From positions 1,488,707 to 1,552,706 of the forward strand of contig MU004197.1 of NCBI GenBank assembly GCA_010093605.1: DNA of 64,000 nt. The letters run 5' to 3'. Each line of letters opens with the position of its first letter. The stretch's first letter is position 1. A program made the position numbers and the translations under genes. This DNA is from Lophium mytilinum. Its lineage: Eukaryota > Ascomycota > Dothideomycetes > Mytilinidiales > Mytilinidiaceae. The notes beneath the pieces were generated by a model. It saw only the letters and a list, made by a program, of their open reading frames with translations. It was not told the origin of the DNA and searched no databases. This document shows positions 23,893 through 33,696 of this stretch, piece by piece.

Positions 23893-24490
23893 GATCTGAT
23901 GCTGGGTCGACAAAGGATGAATTACTTGGCAGTATTTCTTATTTTGAAACTGCGTCGAAGTGGGGGGAAGTTAGGGGCAAGTTCCGCCGAGCACGAAGCC
24001 TTCTTATATGTTGATCTCCTCAGGCCATGGCACGTCATGGCTGTCTGTAATGCAACGGCAGACTCCTGAAGTGCGCAGGATGATAAATGGGAAATAGGAG
24101 AATTCAAATTGAAATGCCCGATCGTTAGTCTCTCGCTTAATCTCTCACGTGATCCGCCGTCATGCTCACCAACCACAACTTCCGCCGAGCTCGGGTTCAT
24201 GACTCCGCCGAGCTGGGGTGTATGATTCCACCGAAGAAGACAGCGTATCCTGTTGCCGCGTACGGTACGGTACGTGCCCCTGTAAATAACCGTACGAGCG
24301 CGTATTGCGTACGAGCCAGCAAAATCCGCTCTTACTCTTCGATGACAAACACATTCGGCTGATAAATGGCTTCGGCGGACAAATAGTTTGGCACCTTTCT
24401 ATATTCTATTTATTATCTCGGGCATTTCAATTTTAGTCTTACATCTCCCATTCAATACTCCTGCATACACTCCCACCCCAGTCCAGCAAC
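23893..24490. promoter_or_regulatory. Divergent SDR/GST promoter with repeated TCCGCCGA
   Basis: TCCGCCGA occurs at 23983-23990, 24181-24188 and 24204-24211, and inverted (TCGGCGGA) at 24372-24379. Near matches are TCCGCCGT at 24153-24160 and TTCCACCGA near 24,225. The outermost copies lie about 90 bp from the SDR start and 110 bp from the GST start. CGG/CCG words are typical targets of fungal Zn2Cys6 regulators, so a shared operator is likely. Which factor binds is not deducible. Confidence 0.6.
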
Positions 24491-25165
24491 ATGTCTCTCA
24501 AGCCAATCACTCTCTGGGGCCACGACAGCGGTCCCAACGCCTGGAAGGTGGCCATGATCCTCGAGGAGCTCAACATCCCTTATACCGTCAAGATGATCGA
24601 GTTCCCGGACATGAAGAAGGAACCATACGTATCGATCAACCCCAACGGCCGTGTGCCTTCAATTGAAGACCCGAATACGGGCATCACGCTGTGGGAGTCA
24701 GGCGCCATTATCGAATACCTGGTCGAAACCTACGACAAGCAACACAACATCAGCTTCGCCCCAAGCTCGAAAGGTTACTTCGAAGCGAAGCAGTGGCTGT
24801 ACTACCAGGTATCTGGCCAGGGCCCATACTTCGGACAGGCCATTTGGTTCACCCTCTACCACCCCGAGAAGCTCGCCAGCGTTGTCGACCGCTACGTCAA
24901 TGAGATTCGTCGTGTCTCTGGCGTCCTCGATCGCGCCCTGCAGGATAAGGAATTCCTCGTCGGCGGCAAGTTTAGCTATGCCGATGCGGCGTTCGTGACG
25001 TGGTTTGCGATTGTGCCCCTCTTCGCTGACAGGGTCAACCTCGATAGGGACTTCCCCGTCCTTAACGCCTGGTTGGAGCGCCTCAAGGCCCGTCTGGGCA
25101 TTAGAAAGATCCTGCAAGATCGAGATGCGGCTATAGAGGCCACGAAAAAGCGTGCTGGGAGTTAA
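24491..25165 (+). CDS. Glutathione S-transferase, Ure2/GTT-like, 224 aa
   Basis: A single exon starting ATGTCTCTC. The N-terminal thioredoxin-like domain (residues about 5-85) shows SGPNAWKVAMILEEL, the NGRVPSIEDP cis-proline turn and ESGAIIEYL, the glutathione-binding strand-helix. The all-helical C-terminal domain follows (YVNEIRRVSGVLDRAL, FLVGGKFSYADAAFVTW). Length and motifs fit cytosolic fungal GSTs related to Ure2p. It conjugates glutathione to electrophiles or reduces peroxides, and the exact substrate is unknown. It is paired head to head with an SDR, which suggests a small detoxification or stress module. Confidence 0.95.
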   Translation: MSLKPITLWGHDSGPNAWKVAMILEELNIPYTVKMIEFPDMKKEPYVSINPNGRVPSIEDPNTGITLWESGAIIEYLVETYDKQHNISFAPSSKGYFEAKQWLYYQVSGQGPYFGQAIWFTLYHPEKLASVVDRYVNEIRRVSGVLDRALQDKEFLVGGKFSYADAAFVTWFAIVPLFADRVNLDRDFPVLNAWLERLKARLGIRKILQDRDAAIEATKKRAGS

Positions 25166-25685
25166 AGGGAGTTTGTGCCACGAAATGCAGATGTGAGTTG
25201 AATGGTGGTGCCGCGCCTCGGCGGCGACATGATCGTTTTGATGGGGTTGTAAAATATTCAAAGGTGGCGACTTCTAGTTGGGAGTGTAGATGTCTTTTCT
25301 CATGTGAATTCATATCCTAAATTACTTTCTTGCGATACGTTTTCCGCGGATAGATAGTCTTGATAAATGAAACAGACATTTGATGGATAAAAGCAAAGGC
25401 ATCATCTAGCTGCAATCTTTTCTAGACCACAGAGGCATTGAATTTCATATGAATAGTCTCTTTAGCAGCTTTCTAGTGGAGAAAAATTTATACCGTGCTT
25501 GGTTTGATGGACTGGATGCTCTATGATGACGTGGGGAGTAGGAAGGAGGTTGAGAGAAAGTTGAGAGCGCCCAATTCCGGCGAGTCAGGTAGCGGGGCAT
25601 AGCGGGGGCGCTTTTTTCTGGCGGCGACGTCAATTTCAACCTCACCTCGTCCCTCCACAACACCACGAGACGGAACACCATCAAC
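25166..25685. other. Intergenic between GST and the DUF89 gene
   Basis: It holds the GST 3' UTR and the promoter of the following gene. No further signal was recognised. Confidence 0.5.
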
Positions 25686-27396
25686 ATGGAGTACGATACA
25701 AAGACGCGTATGTGGTAGTATTCTAGATACTATGTAGAGTCTAATTAGCTTCCAGCGCCATATCACACCTCCAACAAGACCTCTTTCGCCTACTTCTCCG
25801 CCCGCGACCGATGGCCCGTCATAATTGTGAGGCGCCTCAAATGTCATCAAAGTCGCGTCAGAGCGCTAATATTAAGCAGACGCAAGCCATTGACGATGTG
25901 TATCGCGCAACGACTGCTGCCACGGACCCCGATACCGTGACTGAAGGCAAAGGGCTGATAAATGCGCTGGCGAAGCTCAAGCATGAGCTGCAGCATGACC
26001 GTCTTTTGACGTACGTCGCGCTTTACAATCTTCTATGAGTACTCTAACTAGGATATAGTCCTCTTCCGGATGATGGGTACTCGGATATTGTAAGCTATAA
26101 CAAAGAGCTCGCCGCTCTCGAGAATCCCACCTGGTTCAACGTCCCCTGGCTATTCTCCGAATGCTACCTATACAGGCATGTCTCTTGGAGCTCTCCTGAC
26201 AGCATTGAATATAGCTAAATAGCACAAGACAGGCGCATGAGTACCCTCTTTGCCCTTTCTAGGAAATGGAAGTCTTACGACATCTTCGCGCGACAGAAAC
26301 TCTCCACCTTCAAATCTTCCCGCCCTGCCGTCGTTGAGTTGGCAACGCACTACAGAGATATCGTCGCGAAGCTGGGGACAGGAAACAATCTCGCAGGGGA
26401 AGAATTGGAAGCGGCGGAGAAGGTGCTGTTCATGGAGATGTGCGAGATCTGCTTGTGGGGTAATGCAACGGACCTATCCCTCCTGACGAATCTCTCGTAC
26501 GAAGACATCCAGAAGCTTCAGGGATCTTCCGCGCGGAAAGATGCCCAGGCGAACATCGTTGCCAACGATCTGAATGCCGCATTTGCCATTCTTCGAGACG
26601 CGCAGAAGAAGGACAAAAACGCTGAACGACGCGTTGACATTGTTCTGGACAACGCTGGCTTCGAGCTCTATGTTGACCTTATCCTAGCCGGCTACCTTCT
26701 CTCTTCCGGACTTGCAACCACTGTTATCTTGCATCCAAAATCGATTCCCTGGTTCGTATCGGATGTGTTGCCCAAGGACTTCCAAGACATCATCCAGGCG
26801 GTGCAAGATCCGCAGCGACTGTACGCGCCCACGGCCGATGACGACGACAACTACCGCAACACCTACAAGCCGCTACCGGCGAAGGAGAAGGAGGACATCG
26901 AGTTCTTATTCCAGAACTGGACTAGCCATGTTGCCGAGGGCCGTCTCCTCATTCGCCCAAATCGCTTCTGGACTGAGGGCGGGAGCTTCTGGCGACTTCC
27001 GACGTCTGACCCTAGCTTGTTTGAGGACTTGAAGGAGAGCGAACTCGTTATCTTTAAAGGTGATCTCAATTACAGGAAGTTGACAGGTGATGTAAGCGCC
27101 CACCATATACTACCCTACCGCTTTCTCATTGTAAAAATACTGACACTGACCCAAACAACTAGGCTGCGTGGGACCCCACAACCCCGTTCCCTACTGCCAT
27201 CGGCCCTCTAGGCCCTGGCTCTGGAATGCGCACTCTAGCTTTGCGCACTTGTAAGGCCGATGTCGTGGTCGGGCTACCAGAGGGCGAAGATGAGCGCTTG
27301 CGGAACATGGAAGGCGGTGGCGGCGACAGTGGAGCGCGAAAGTGGGCGTGGAGCGGTAAGTGGGCTGTTGTGCAGCTTTGCGATGGCAAGGCTTAG
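25686..27396 (+). CDS. DUF89/ARMT1-type metal-dependent phosphatase, 477 aa
   Basis: Six exons: 25686-25707, 25756-25826, 25880-26010, 26059-26175, 26233-27091 and 27163-27396, summing to 478 codons. The protein matches the ARMT1/YMR027W damage-control phosphatase family: ARDRWPVII near the start, TWFNVPWLFSECYLYRR, the DNAGFELYVDLILAGYL metal-site motif near residue 253, HPKSIPWFVSD, and [22 protein letters not shown] across the last junction. These enzymes hydrolyse sugar phosphates such as fructose 1-phosphate using a metal ion. Intron 4 (26176-26232) begins GCATGT, a GC-AG intron. With a GT rule the conserved YRR-MSTLFA junction cannot be made. The acceptor of intron 2 could be 25876 or 25879, a one-residue difference. 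Confidence 0.92.
26176..26232 (+). other. GC-AG intron in the DUF89 gene
   Basis: The donor is CAG|GCATGT and the acceptor is GACAG|G. Reading is phase 2 on both sides and joins YLYR to RMST, as family conservation requires. GC-AG introns are a minor class, about 1 percent in fungi. Confidence 0.75.
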
Positions 27397-28179
27397 TGCA
27401 GGCAAAATGAGGTCAAAGTGAACCCCCCGGGGCGCCTTGATCATGAGAAAAGGTGTAGAAAATAGATAGACATAGACGGTCAGAATGTAGGTTCGTGTCT
27501 TCATATTTATAATTCCGTGTTCAAATCTCAACGTCAAAATCCCCAAGTCTGGATCAAAACCGTTTGGAAAAGAGATAGGTTGAATATGCCCAGGGTTGCT
27601 CCAAGAGCTTTTCAGGGCATGCAATTTCCGTCTCTTTCGCACTCAATCTCTAGGCTTCGTTCCGTGACATTTTTAGACTTTTACCTCCCATACTCTGGAG
27701 TGGCTTCAAAGCATTTTTAAACCCTTCGAAAGTCACATCAGTCGCATCTAATATCTGAGTCACGTCAATTATATCACGCACATGAAGAATAACATATCAT
27801 ACTGTTTTGATTTCATTCTATCGACAGTCGCTCGCCCGCGACGTCTAGGGTATTGCATGCCCGAAGAAGCCACACAAACCCGTCCATGAACCGATCGCTC
27901 GCCCGCGATACCCAGGGTATTGCATCCCTCTATGGAGACACAAACCCTTTCCCCATCCGTTCATAGACCCACAACGCCAGGGTCCCTATCGCTCATAATC
28001 ATTATATCAAGAAACAAGAACAAAAGGAAAAAAAACATAGGCCGTTAATACCTCCCTCGCAACCAATCTGTGGGAGTAAGTACAAGAACGGAAATAAAAC
28101 TTATCAGCTCGGGCCTCGGCCTCAGCATACGTTCGAAAGAAAAGAAAAGAAGTTCTCGCAACCACACCATATCATACGC
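27397..28179. other. Intergenic with a short direct repeat
   Basis: 3' regions of two converging genes (DUF89 plus strand, gene A minus strand). A direct repeat is described separately. No coding frame was seen. Confidence 0.6.
27827..27962. repeat. Two-copy tandem repeat, about 68-bp period
   Basis: Both copies start tcgctcgcccgcga, contain agggtattgcat and end near cacaaaccc; starts are about 27,827 and 27,895. A diverged third version lies near 30,972-31,040 (gtcgctcttcggcgac, then aaggtatcggta), downstream of gene B, at the equivalent place relative to the neighbouring paralogue. Confidence 0.7.
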
Positions 28180-30519
28180 CTACCACCACTGCCTCACACG
28201 GCGTTGGAGGTTGGAAACCCCCGAGGGCGCCTTGTAGTCCTGCGGTGGCACATACCCCCACGGCACAGCAGCAATCGGCACGACCGGCTCCTCCATCTGC
28301 GGCACGAGACCATATGGCCCCTCTACTGCCTGAACAGGGACGAAGCGTGGCTCCTCCATCGCCTGAATAGGAACGAAGCGTTGTTGCTGCATCTGCGGCA
28401 TAACACCATGGGGCCGCTCCGCCGCCTGATTAGCGACATACTGCCGCTGTCGCTGCACCATCTGCATCCGCTCTACGTACTCGTCCTGCTCAACACCCCA
28501 ATAGAAAGGGTTGGGAGGCGTCGCGGGCGCGGTGACGAAGGGGTCAGGAGGAGTGGGATTGTACGGGTCTGAAAACGGGTGCGCGGTCATCGAGACGGCA
28601 GGGCGCATGGAGCCCCAGCCCGGAGCCTTTACGGCACGTCGGGGAGGTAGTGGAATGCCCGGGATAGTGACGTGAGGGGGGGAGTAGCGGGTAGAGGGAG
28701 TGGGTGGGTTGAGGCGCGAGGGGCGCACGAAGCGTGGCGCGCGGTTTGCGCGGACCTTGGTGGAGGGGCATGGTGTGGGTGGCAGAGAGTCGTAATCCTT
28801 CACCCATCCGACTGGCCCATTGTTCTTCATATTGAGAACAAGTCCGCGCGCTGGTGGGATAGTAAGGCTGTAGGAAGGTGGGTTGGCTGCTCCGCCGACC
28901 GTGGGCTCGTGCGTGATGAAGGGGTCGTCGAGGCCTTCAAGCCCGTGGCTCGCCAAGCTGGGGTCAAAGTACTGGGCTGGAACGGCCTTGGTGGCCTTGA
29001 TTGGAATGGGCTCGCCGGTCTCAGCGTTGGCTGTGGCCTTGGCGGCCTCCTTTGCGACGCGAGCCTTGAACCAGCCCTGGTTATCTAGACGATCGCTGGA
29101 AGACGGCGGGTGGGCCTCGTCATGCGACGCCACGGCCTCGATCCTAGGAAGAACTAGAGCGGGTTCGGCCTCGTCCAGCTCAGCCGGAGCATGAGCCTCC
29201 TCGGCGTTGGAGGAACCATAGAATATGGCAGCGATTTTGGGATCGATATCCCCAATTTCTTTGAGATCGGTTTCCTCAGGCTCGGAGATCGCAATCGCGC
29301 TTAGCCCAAGGATTGAAGACACGTCAGAACAGGCGTCGTCGTCATCATGTGTGTCGTCTTCCGCCTCCTCGTTTCCGGTCATCCACGCTTCGACAACCTC
29401 ATCACAATTCGACGACCTCTTGGGAAGCGCGCCCAGGAACCAGCGCTTCAACGGACGGACGTAGACCTTCTCAGTTCGGTCATCATGCGCAAGAAGCAAC
29501 TCGTTTTGCTCCTCCCAGAGCTCATTGTACCGAGTTTCCCAGCACAAGGCGAGACGTTCGTTTTCTTCATAGTTGTCGGCGAGCATCTGGTCTCGGTCTT
29601 CCTTGAGATCATTCACCTCCTTTTTGAGGCAGGCGATTTCTTCGCGAGCGTCCTTCATCTGGGCACCTCGGATACTATACAACTCCTCTTGGAAACCCAA
29701 TTCGTCTTCGTGATGTTCCTTCCAGAACTTGGTGAGGCGTTGAATCAATTCGTCTCGAGGTTCCTCTTCCTTGAGATCATTCACCTCTTTTTCGAGGCAG
29801 GCCACCTCATCCTGGGCATCGTCCAGCGCTTCAGCCAGAGCGTTCGCGCGGCCCGCATTCATGGCAGCTTCTTCCTGCGCAGTCTTCGCGTTTTGTTGGA
29901 CTTCTGCGAGAAGACGTTGCAGCGCGGTGATTTTGGCATCCTTGGTGGCCGATTCTTCTCGCATCGCGTTGTTGTGTCCGGCGTGAATGATAGCCTCTTC
30001 TTTCTTCTCTTTGGCATTCTGCTCGGCGGCCTTGACAAGGTCGCGCAGGATCTGGACTTCACCTTCGAGCTCGTAGGCGTACGTGGCGTTGTATGCGAAA
30101 GGACGAGACAGCAGCATAGCTACAGCAGATACGGAAGAGGCGGATGAAGGAAGGCGGTGATGGGGAGGGGACCAGAGGCTAGATCGCACCGCGTTCTTCG
30201 ACGAATTGGTGGAGTCCTGGCGGGGGGACGCACCCATGGCTTGAAGCGCCAGCCGAACATCTACAGGATTCTTGGTTAGCCAATGCGGGTTTGTGCTGTC
30301 TATGCAGTTAGAAGGCCACTTACTTCGCTCGGCAATCTTCTCTACTGCCCTGGAATAGATAAGTCCAGTCTGGTCGACGGCGGCTTTGGCAGAAGTCGCA
30401 GTCGTGCCGCTCATATTTGGACTTTTCTTCGGCGATGGGCGAGGACCAGTTTCATACAAGCCGACAGAAGCGAGGTACGCGACTACCTCATCGGGTGGTT
30501 GACGGTTGGCGCTCGACAT
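28180..30519 (-). CDS. Cluster gene A: coiled-coil, Pro-rich protein, 758 aa
   Basis: Exons 30324-30519 and 28180-30260, with a 63-base intron (30261-30323) that is also open in frame, so a retained form would have 779 residues. Start is MSSANRQPPDEVV. The family segment YSRAVEKIAER ends exactly at the intron. Residues about 127-324 form a coiled coil with two internal duplications: DAQDEVACLEKEVNDLKE against DAREEIACLKKEVNDLKE, and NAKEKKEEAIIHAG against NAKTAQEEAAMNAG. An acidic stretch, a PPSY motif and a long Pro-rich tail with repeats of the RFVPIQAMEEP type follow. No enzyme domain is visible. It is closest to gene B. It probably acts as a scaffold, which is inference from structure only. 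Confidence 0.75.
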   Translation of the reverse strand: MSSANRQPPDEVVAYLASVGLYETGPRPSPKKSPNMSGTTATSAKAAVDQTGLIYSRAVEKIAERSKWPSNCIDSTNPHWLTKNPVDVRLALQAMGASPRQDSTNSSKNAVRSSLWSPPHHRLPSSASSVSAVAMLLSRPFAYNATYAYELEGEVQILRDLVKAAEQNAKEKKEEAIIHAGHNNAMREESATKDAKITALQRLLAEVQQNAKTAQEEAAMNAGRANALAEALDDAQDEVACLEKEVNDLKEEEPRDELIQRLTKFWKEHHEDELGFQEELYSIRGAQMKDAREEIACLKKEVNDLKEDRDQMLADNYEENERLALCWETRYNELWEEQNELLLAHDDRTEKVYVRPLKRWFLGALPKRSSNCDEVVEAWMTGNEEAEDDTHDDDDACSDVSSILGLSAIAISEPEETDLKEIGDIDPKIAAIFYGSSNAEEAHAPAELDEAEPALVLPRIEAVASHDEAHPPSSSDRLDNQGWFKARVAKEAAKATANAETGEPIPIKATKAVPAQYFDPSLASHGLEGLDDPFITHEPTVGGAANPPSYSLTIPPARGLVLNMKNNGPVGWVKDYDSLPPTPCPSTKVRANRAPRFVRPSRLNPPTPSTRYSPPHVTIPGIPLPPRRAVKAPGWGSMRPAVSMTAHPFSDPYNPTPPDPFVTAPATPPNPFYWGVEQDEYVERMQMVQRQRQYVANQAAERPHGVMPQMQQQRFVPIQAMEEPRFVPVQAVEGPYGLVPQMEEPVVPIAAVPWGYVPPQDYKAPSGVSNLQRRVRQWW
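30261..30323 (-). other. Phase-1 intron of gene A, 63 bases, open in frame
   Basis: Donor A|GTAAGT, branch TCTAAC, acceptor TGTAG. The length is a multiple of three without in-frame stop. It sits at the column where genes B to H also carry a phase-1 intron. Confidence 0.7.
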
Positions 30520-31369
30520 TGCGTAAGAACGCTGCTCCAAGGTTTGATGAGAGTAGCGGAATGTAATAATGTCGGAAGATAAGAGGGCGGTGGAAGGTTG
30601 TGGTGCAATATCTAAACAACTGTGTGGACGGTGGTGTGTGGGGTGGGCATCCAAGTAGTTGTGTGATGTAGTTGAAAGGTTCAGGGTTTCCCGCAGAAGA
30701 GCTAACTTTATATACACCTGCCAGGTCGAGAGAATTCACTCTCCGGGAGTGGCACGTTTTGTCCGTGATGAAAGTCGCAGTCGCGCCAGGGCGGGTTTAC
30801 TGTTTACTACGTCGTTTTCTTACAAAGCTCTAGGCGCCATTTTGCGGAGGTGAATTCAAGGCGTATAGTACTCGTAGAAAGCACGTTGCTTTATCAATTC
30901 TCCCCTATCACTCTCAATTAGATCACGTACGGGAAGATATGTTGTTCATATACGCATTCATTCAATCTAGTCCATAAGCGAGTCGCTCTTCGGCGACATC
31001 CAAGGTATCGGTACTCGACTTCAGGGGACGAAACCCAAACCCATAGTTCATGCCATACGCCAAAACTCCTGTAATGATTCCCTCGCAGCCATTCTATAGG
31101 ATCTGAAAAAATAAGAAGCAAACGAAATCAAACAAACATCTGCCCATACTACTCCTCTCGTGACAGGAGTAAAAGACGCAAGTTAAGGAGCAAACTGCAA
31201 ATGTTGTCTGCGTGCCAGTGACAAGATGAAGTCTCATGGTTATATCACGCCGCGTCGATACCCCAATACCGCCCGAAGACTAACGGCGCTGAGGCTTACT
31301 TACCAACAAACATTGGTATAACATAGTCATGCTTTTGCGGACTGATACCCCACACCAAGGGTGCTGCAG
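30520..31369. other. Gene A promoter and gene B 3' region
   Basis: Upstream of A, a stretch at about 30,717-30,739 (cctgccaggtcgagagaatt) closely matches one upstream of B near 33,642-33,665. Together with the similar 3' ends, this supports duplication of a whole gene unit. A TATA-like tttatataca lies near 30,708. Confidence 0.6.
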
Positions 31370-33469
31370 TCACAGGTGCCGCTGCGAAGAAGGTACTGCG
31401 ACGGGTGCAGCAATTGGCGCTGTGATGATGGTGCTCCTTTCGAACCCGATGGGGACACGGTATGGGCTACCAAAGGCGCTGACTTGAACCCGTCCATTTG
31501 CTCGTTGCTTGATCCGCTCTGCTTTTGAGGTCTGGCTACCACGAGAGCTGGTAAATGTGGACACGATGGGTTGACGGTTGCGTGCCCGGCCAAGATTGAT
31601 AGCATAGCTGCTCATTTGATAGGCAGTCTCGAGCCTCTCTACCGACCATGCCTCATCGGTGCGGGATGGTAGTTTTGGAACCATAGGAAGCTCCGAGCGG
31701 TCCGGAGGGTAGGTATCATACCGAGGGGGAAAGGCAGGTGGAGCTGAAGACGGAGATAGAGGAGGAGATGGAGGAGGAGCGGGAACAGGAGAGCAAGGAG
31801 CAGATGGCATGGACATGGCGTCGATATACGCGTTCGCGTCATAGAGCTGATCATGCCCAGGCAGCCTGGGGCGGACATGTTCTGCCTCAGCTTGCGCTGC
31901 CTCGCGACGCTCCTTTTCGGAGGCCTCTTCGTCCAGCTTCTCAAAGTGTTCCCTGATAATGTCGGGGACGTCCAGACCTTCAACAATCGGGTTGCGCCAC
32001 TGCCAGAATTGCAAGAGCAACTCGTTTTGCTCCATGATGCCGTTGCGTTCTTTCTGGGTCAATGGAGTCGCTGGACGCATGGGGCCAGTGTATGGGGCGT
32101 CACCTGTCGTCAAGACTTGCACACGGCCGTACTTGGCGACCGGCAGGCAATTTTCGACGGTGTAGCCGATTGGGAGATTGTCATAATTCTCGGTCTCCAA
32201 AAGCTGAACCACCTTCGGTTTCGGAATGACTGGCTCTTGATCTCGGCGCAAGCATTGAACTAAATCCCAATGTGCTCCGGTCGTACGCATGACCTCTGCA
32301 TGGTTGGAGACAACAAGGTTCTCGTTCTCGACCTGAAGGGTAGAGATTTGTTGTCGAAGCTGAGAAATCTCAAGATCTTTCTCGTCGATTTCTTGCTGCA
32401 TAACCGATGTCGCCTTATCATCGCTGATGGGTACACCAGCCAATGCCAGATCTGCACGATCCTTCTGCAACTTGTGTAGGCCCATGAACATCTGATTAGA
32501 CTTCCGAAGGCGTGCGTTCTCCTCGTCCTTCTCCTTCCGGAGCTTCGTCAAATCCTCTTCGAGGCCGCAGATCTCGTTTTGAACGTCTTCAAGTTCATCA
32601 CACTTGGCATTGAAGTGCCCCGCGCTCATGGTGAGTTGATCTTGCAGGTCGGAAATTTGCAGTGAGAATTCCTGGACCTGCCCTCGAAGTATAGCGAGTT
32701 CATTATCTTCCTCGTGCATCTTCTCTTGCATATGACCAATATGCGTGGTGCTGATGACCGCGTGCTCCTCATGCTCGCCCAATGTCTTCTTCAGTACCTC
32801 GAGTTGCTCATGAAGGAGCTGGACCGCTCCGTCCAGCTCGAAGATGTACCACATTGGCACGTCCGCAGGTGCTGAATGGTGGACGTTGCGAGCATGTTGA
32901 TGGTGGCTTTGTTGGTTGTCTGGTGGTGAATGTCCAGATCCGACGCCAGGGTCATGAGGTCGGCCCTGGTGGTTCGTGGGTACGTAGCCACGAACACGAG
33001 GATATGGCGGAGGGATGGCGACGGCCTCGTACTGGGGCTCGAGGAATAGAGATACAGACGAGGCCGACGACGGAGCGCACTGAACCGAGGACGAATTGGA
33101 ATCGGTCGCCACCGGGGAGGATCCGGTAGAGGATTGGATATAGATCGTATAGTTCGCCCCGTTCAAGATTGGCTCTAGGTCTGGATGATTGTCAGCGGAA
33201 GCGCGATCTGCACGATTATGAGGCGACCTACACTTCCTAGCTTCTTCGGCCACGGACTCTTTGTACATCTTTGCAGTGGCTTGGACGGCCGCGGCGGAGA
33301 GACCGCTATCACCTCCTATCGTTGGGTGATGCTGGCGCTGGCGCTGACGACCTCCTACAAGCTGTGAGACAAAGCGGCAATCAATGTTTCGTCCACGAGT
33401 TGACTTACTGAAGGCATCTGCAACGGGCTGGGAAGCCGCACGGCGATCAGCAGCATGGGAACGCGACAT
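31370..33469 (-). CDS. Cluster gene B: coiled-coil protein with PPPY motif, 682 aa
   Basis: Exons 33232-33469 and 31370-33180, with a 51-base phase-1 intron (33181-33231, branch GCTGAC) open in frame. Start is MSRSHAADRR. The family segment YKESVAEEARK precedes the intron. Then comes a Ser-rich part with SSASSVS (shared with A), PPPYPRV, and a coiled coil at about residues 189-373. Its MSAGHFNAKCDELEDVQNEI matches A's MNAGRANALAEALDDAQDEV. A Pro-rich C-terminal third ends the protein. A second possible intron (33355-33408, 54 bases, donor A|GTAAGT) is also in frame and stop-free; if spliced the protein loses 18 residues. It is transcribed like A, about 0.9 kb upstream of it. Confidence 0.75.
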   Translation of the reverse strand: MSRSHAADRRAASQPVADAFSKSTRGRNIDCRFVSQLVGGRQRQRQHHPTIGGDSGLSAAAVQATAKMYKESVAEEARKCRSPHNRADRASADNHPDLEPILNGANYTIYIQSSTGSSPVATDSNSSSVQCAPSSASSVSLFLEPQYEAVAIPPPYPRVRGYVPTNHQGRPHDPGVGSGHSPPDNQQSHHQHARNVHHSAPADVPMWYIFELDGAVQLLHEQLEVLKKTLGEHEEHAVISTTHIGHMQEKMHEEDNELAILRGQVQEFSLQISDLQDQLTMSAGHFNAKCDELEDVQNEICGLEEDLTKLRKEKDEENARLRKSNQMFMGLHKLQKDRADLALAGVPISDDKATSVMQQEIDEKDLEISQLRQQISTLQVENENLVVSNHAEVMRTTGAHWDLVQCLRRDQEPVIPKPKVVQLLETENYDNLPIGYTVENCLPVAKYGRVQVLTTGDAPYTGPMRPATPLTQKERNGIMEQNELLLQFWQWRNPIVEGLDVPDIIREHFEKLDEEASEKERREAAQAEAEHVRPRLPGHDQLYDANAYIDAMSMPSAPCSPVPAPPPSPPLSPSSAPPAFPPRYDTYPPDRSELPMVPKLPSRTDEAWSVERLETAYQMSSYAINLGRARNRQPIVSTFTSSRGSQTSKAERIKQRANGRVQVSAFGSPYRVPIGFERSTIITAPIAAPVAVPSSQRHL
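33181..33231 (-). other. Phase-1 intron of gene B, 51 bases, open in frame
   Basis: Same column and phase as in the other cluster genes; splicing gives ...EEARK-Y-LEPILNG. An alternative acceptor four bases further on would create a stop, so this one is preferred. Confidence 0.55.
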
Positions 33470-33690
33470 CTTGACGTGAGCTATTCTGCGGGTTGGTAGT
33501 GCTGCGATCTAAAATGCTGGAAGGATGAGGTGTTGGGGTTGGTGATGACTGTGTTGGGATACACAAACAACAGTGGGTGGTTGAAGTGGTTGTGAGTGTG
33601 ATGGAGCCTCGAAGTCCTGCCTCGGGCGTGCGAAATATATTTCCTGCCAGCCCGAGTGAATCCACCTTTGCTGATGATTGTCAAGCGTTT

Positions 33691-33696
33691 CACGTG
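33691..33696. promoter_or_regulatory. CACGTG box, 222 bp upstream of gene B
   Basis: Palindromic E-box, CACGTGAT. Equivalent boxes lie upstream of C, D and E at similar distances. bHLH-type factors bind this core, but the factor here is unknown. Confidence 0.45.

Noticed and set aside
23094-27396. SDR, GST and DUF89 phosphatase as part of a secondary-metabolite cluster
   Set aside because: No polyketide synthase, NRPS, terpene cyclase, P450 or transporter nearby.
28672-30147. Long plus-strand open frames inside gene A (up to 266 codons)
   Set aside because: Antisense shadows of a GC-rich coding region. No domain, and composition mirrors the sense strand.
33362-33408. 47-base intron in gene B using the first CACAG acceptor
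   Set aside because: It shifts the frame into an early stop. The 54-base alternative is in frame and is mentioned with the gene instead.
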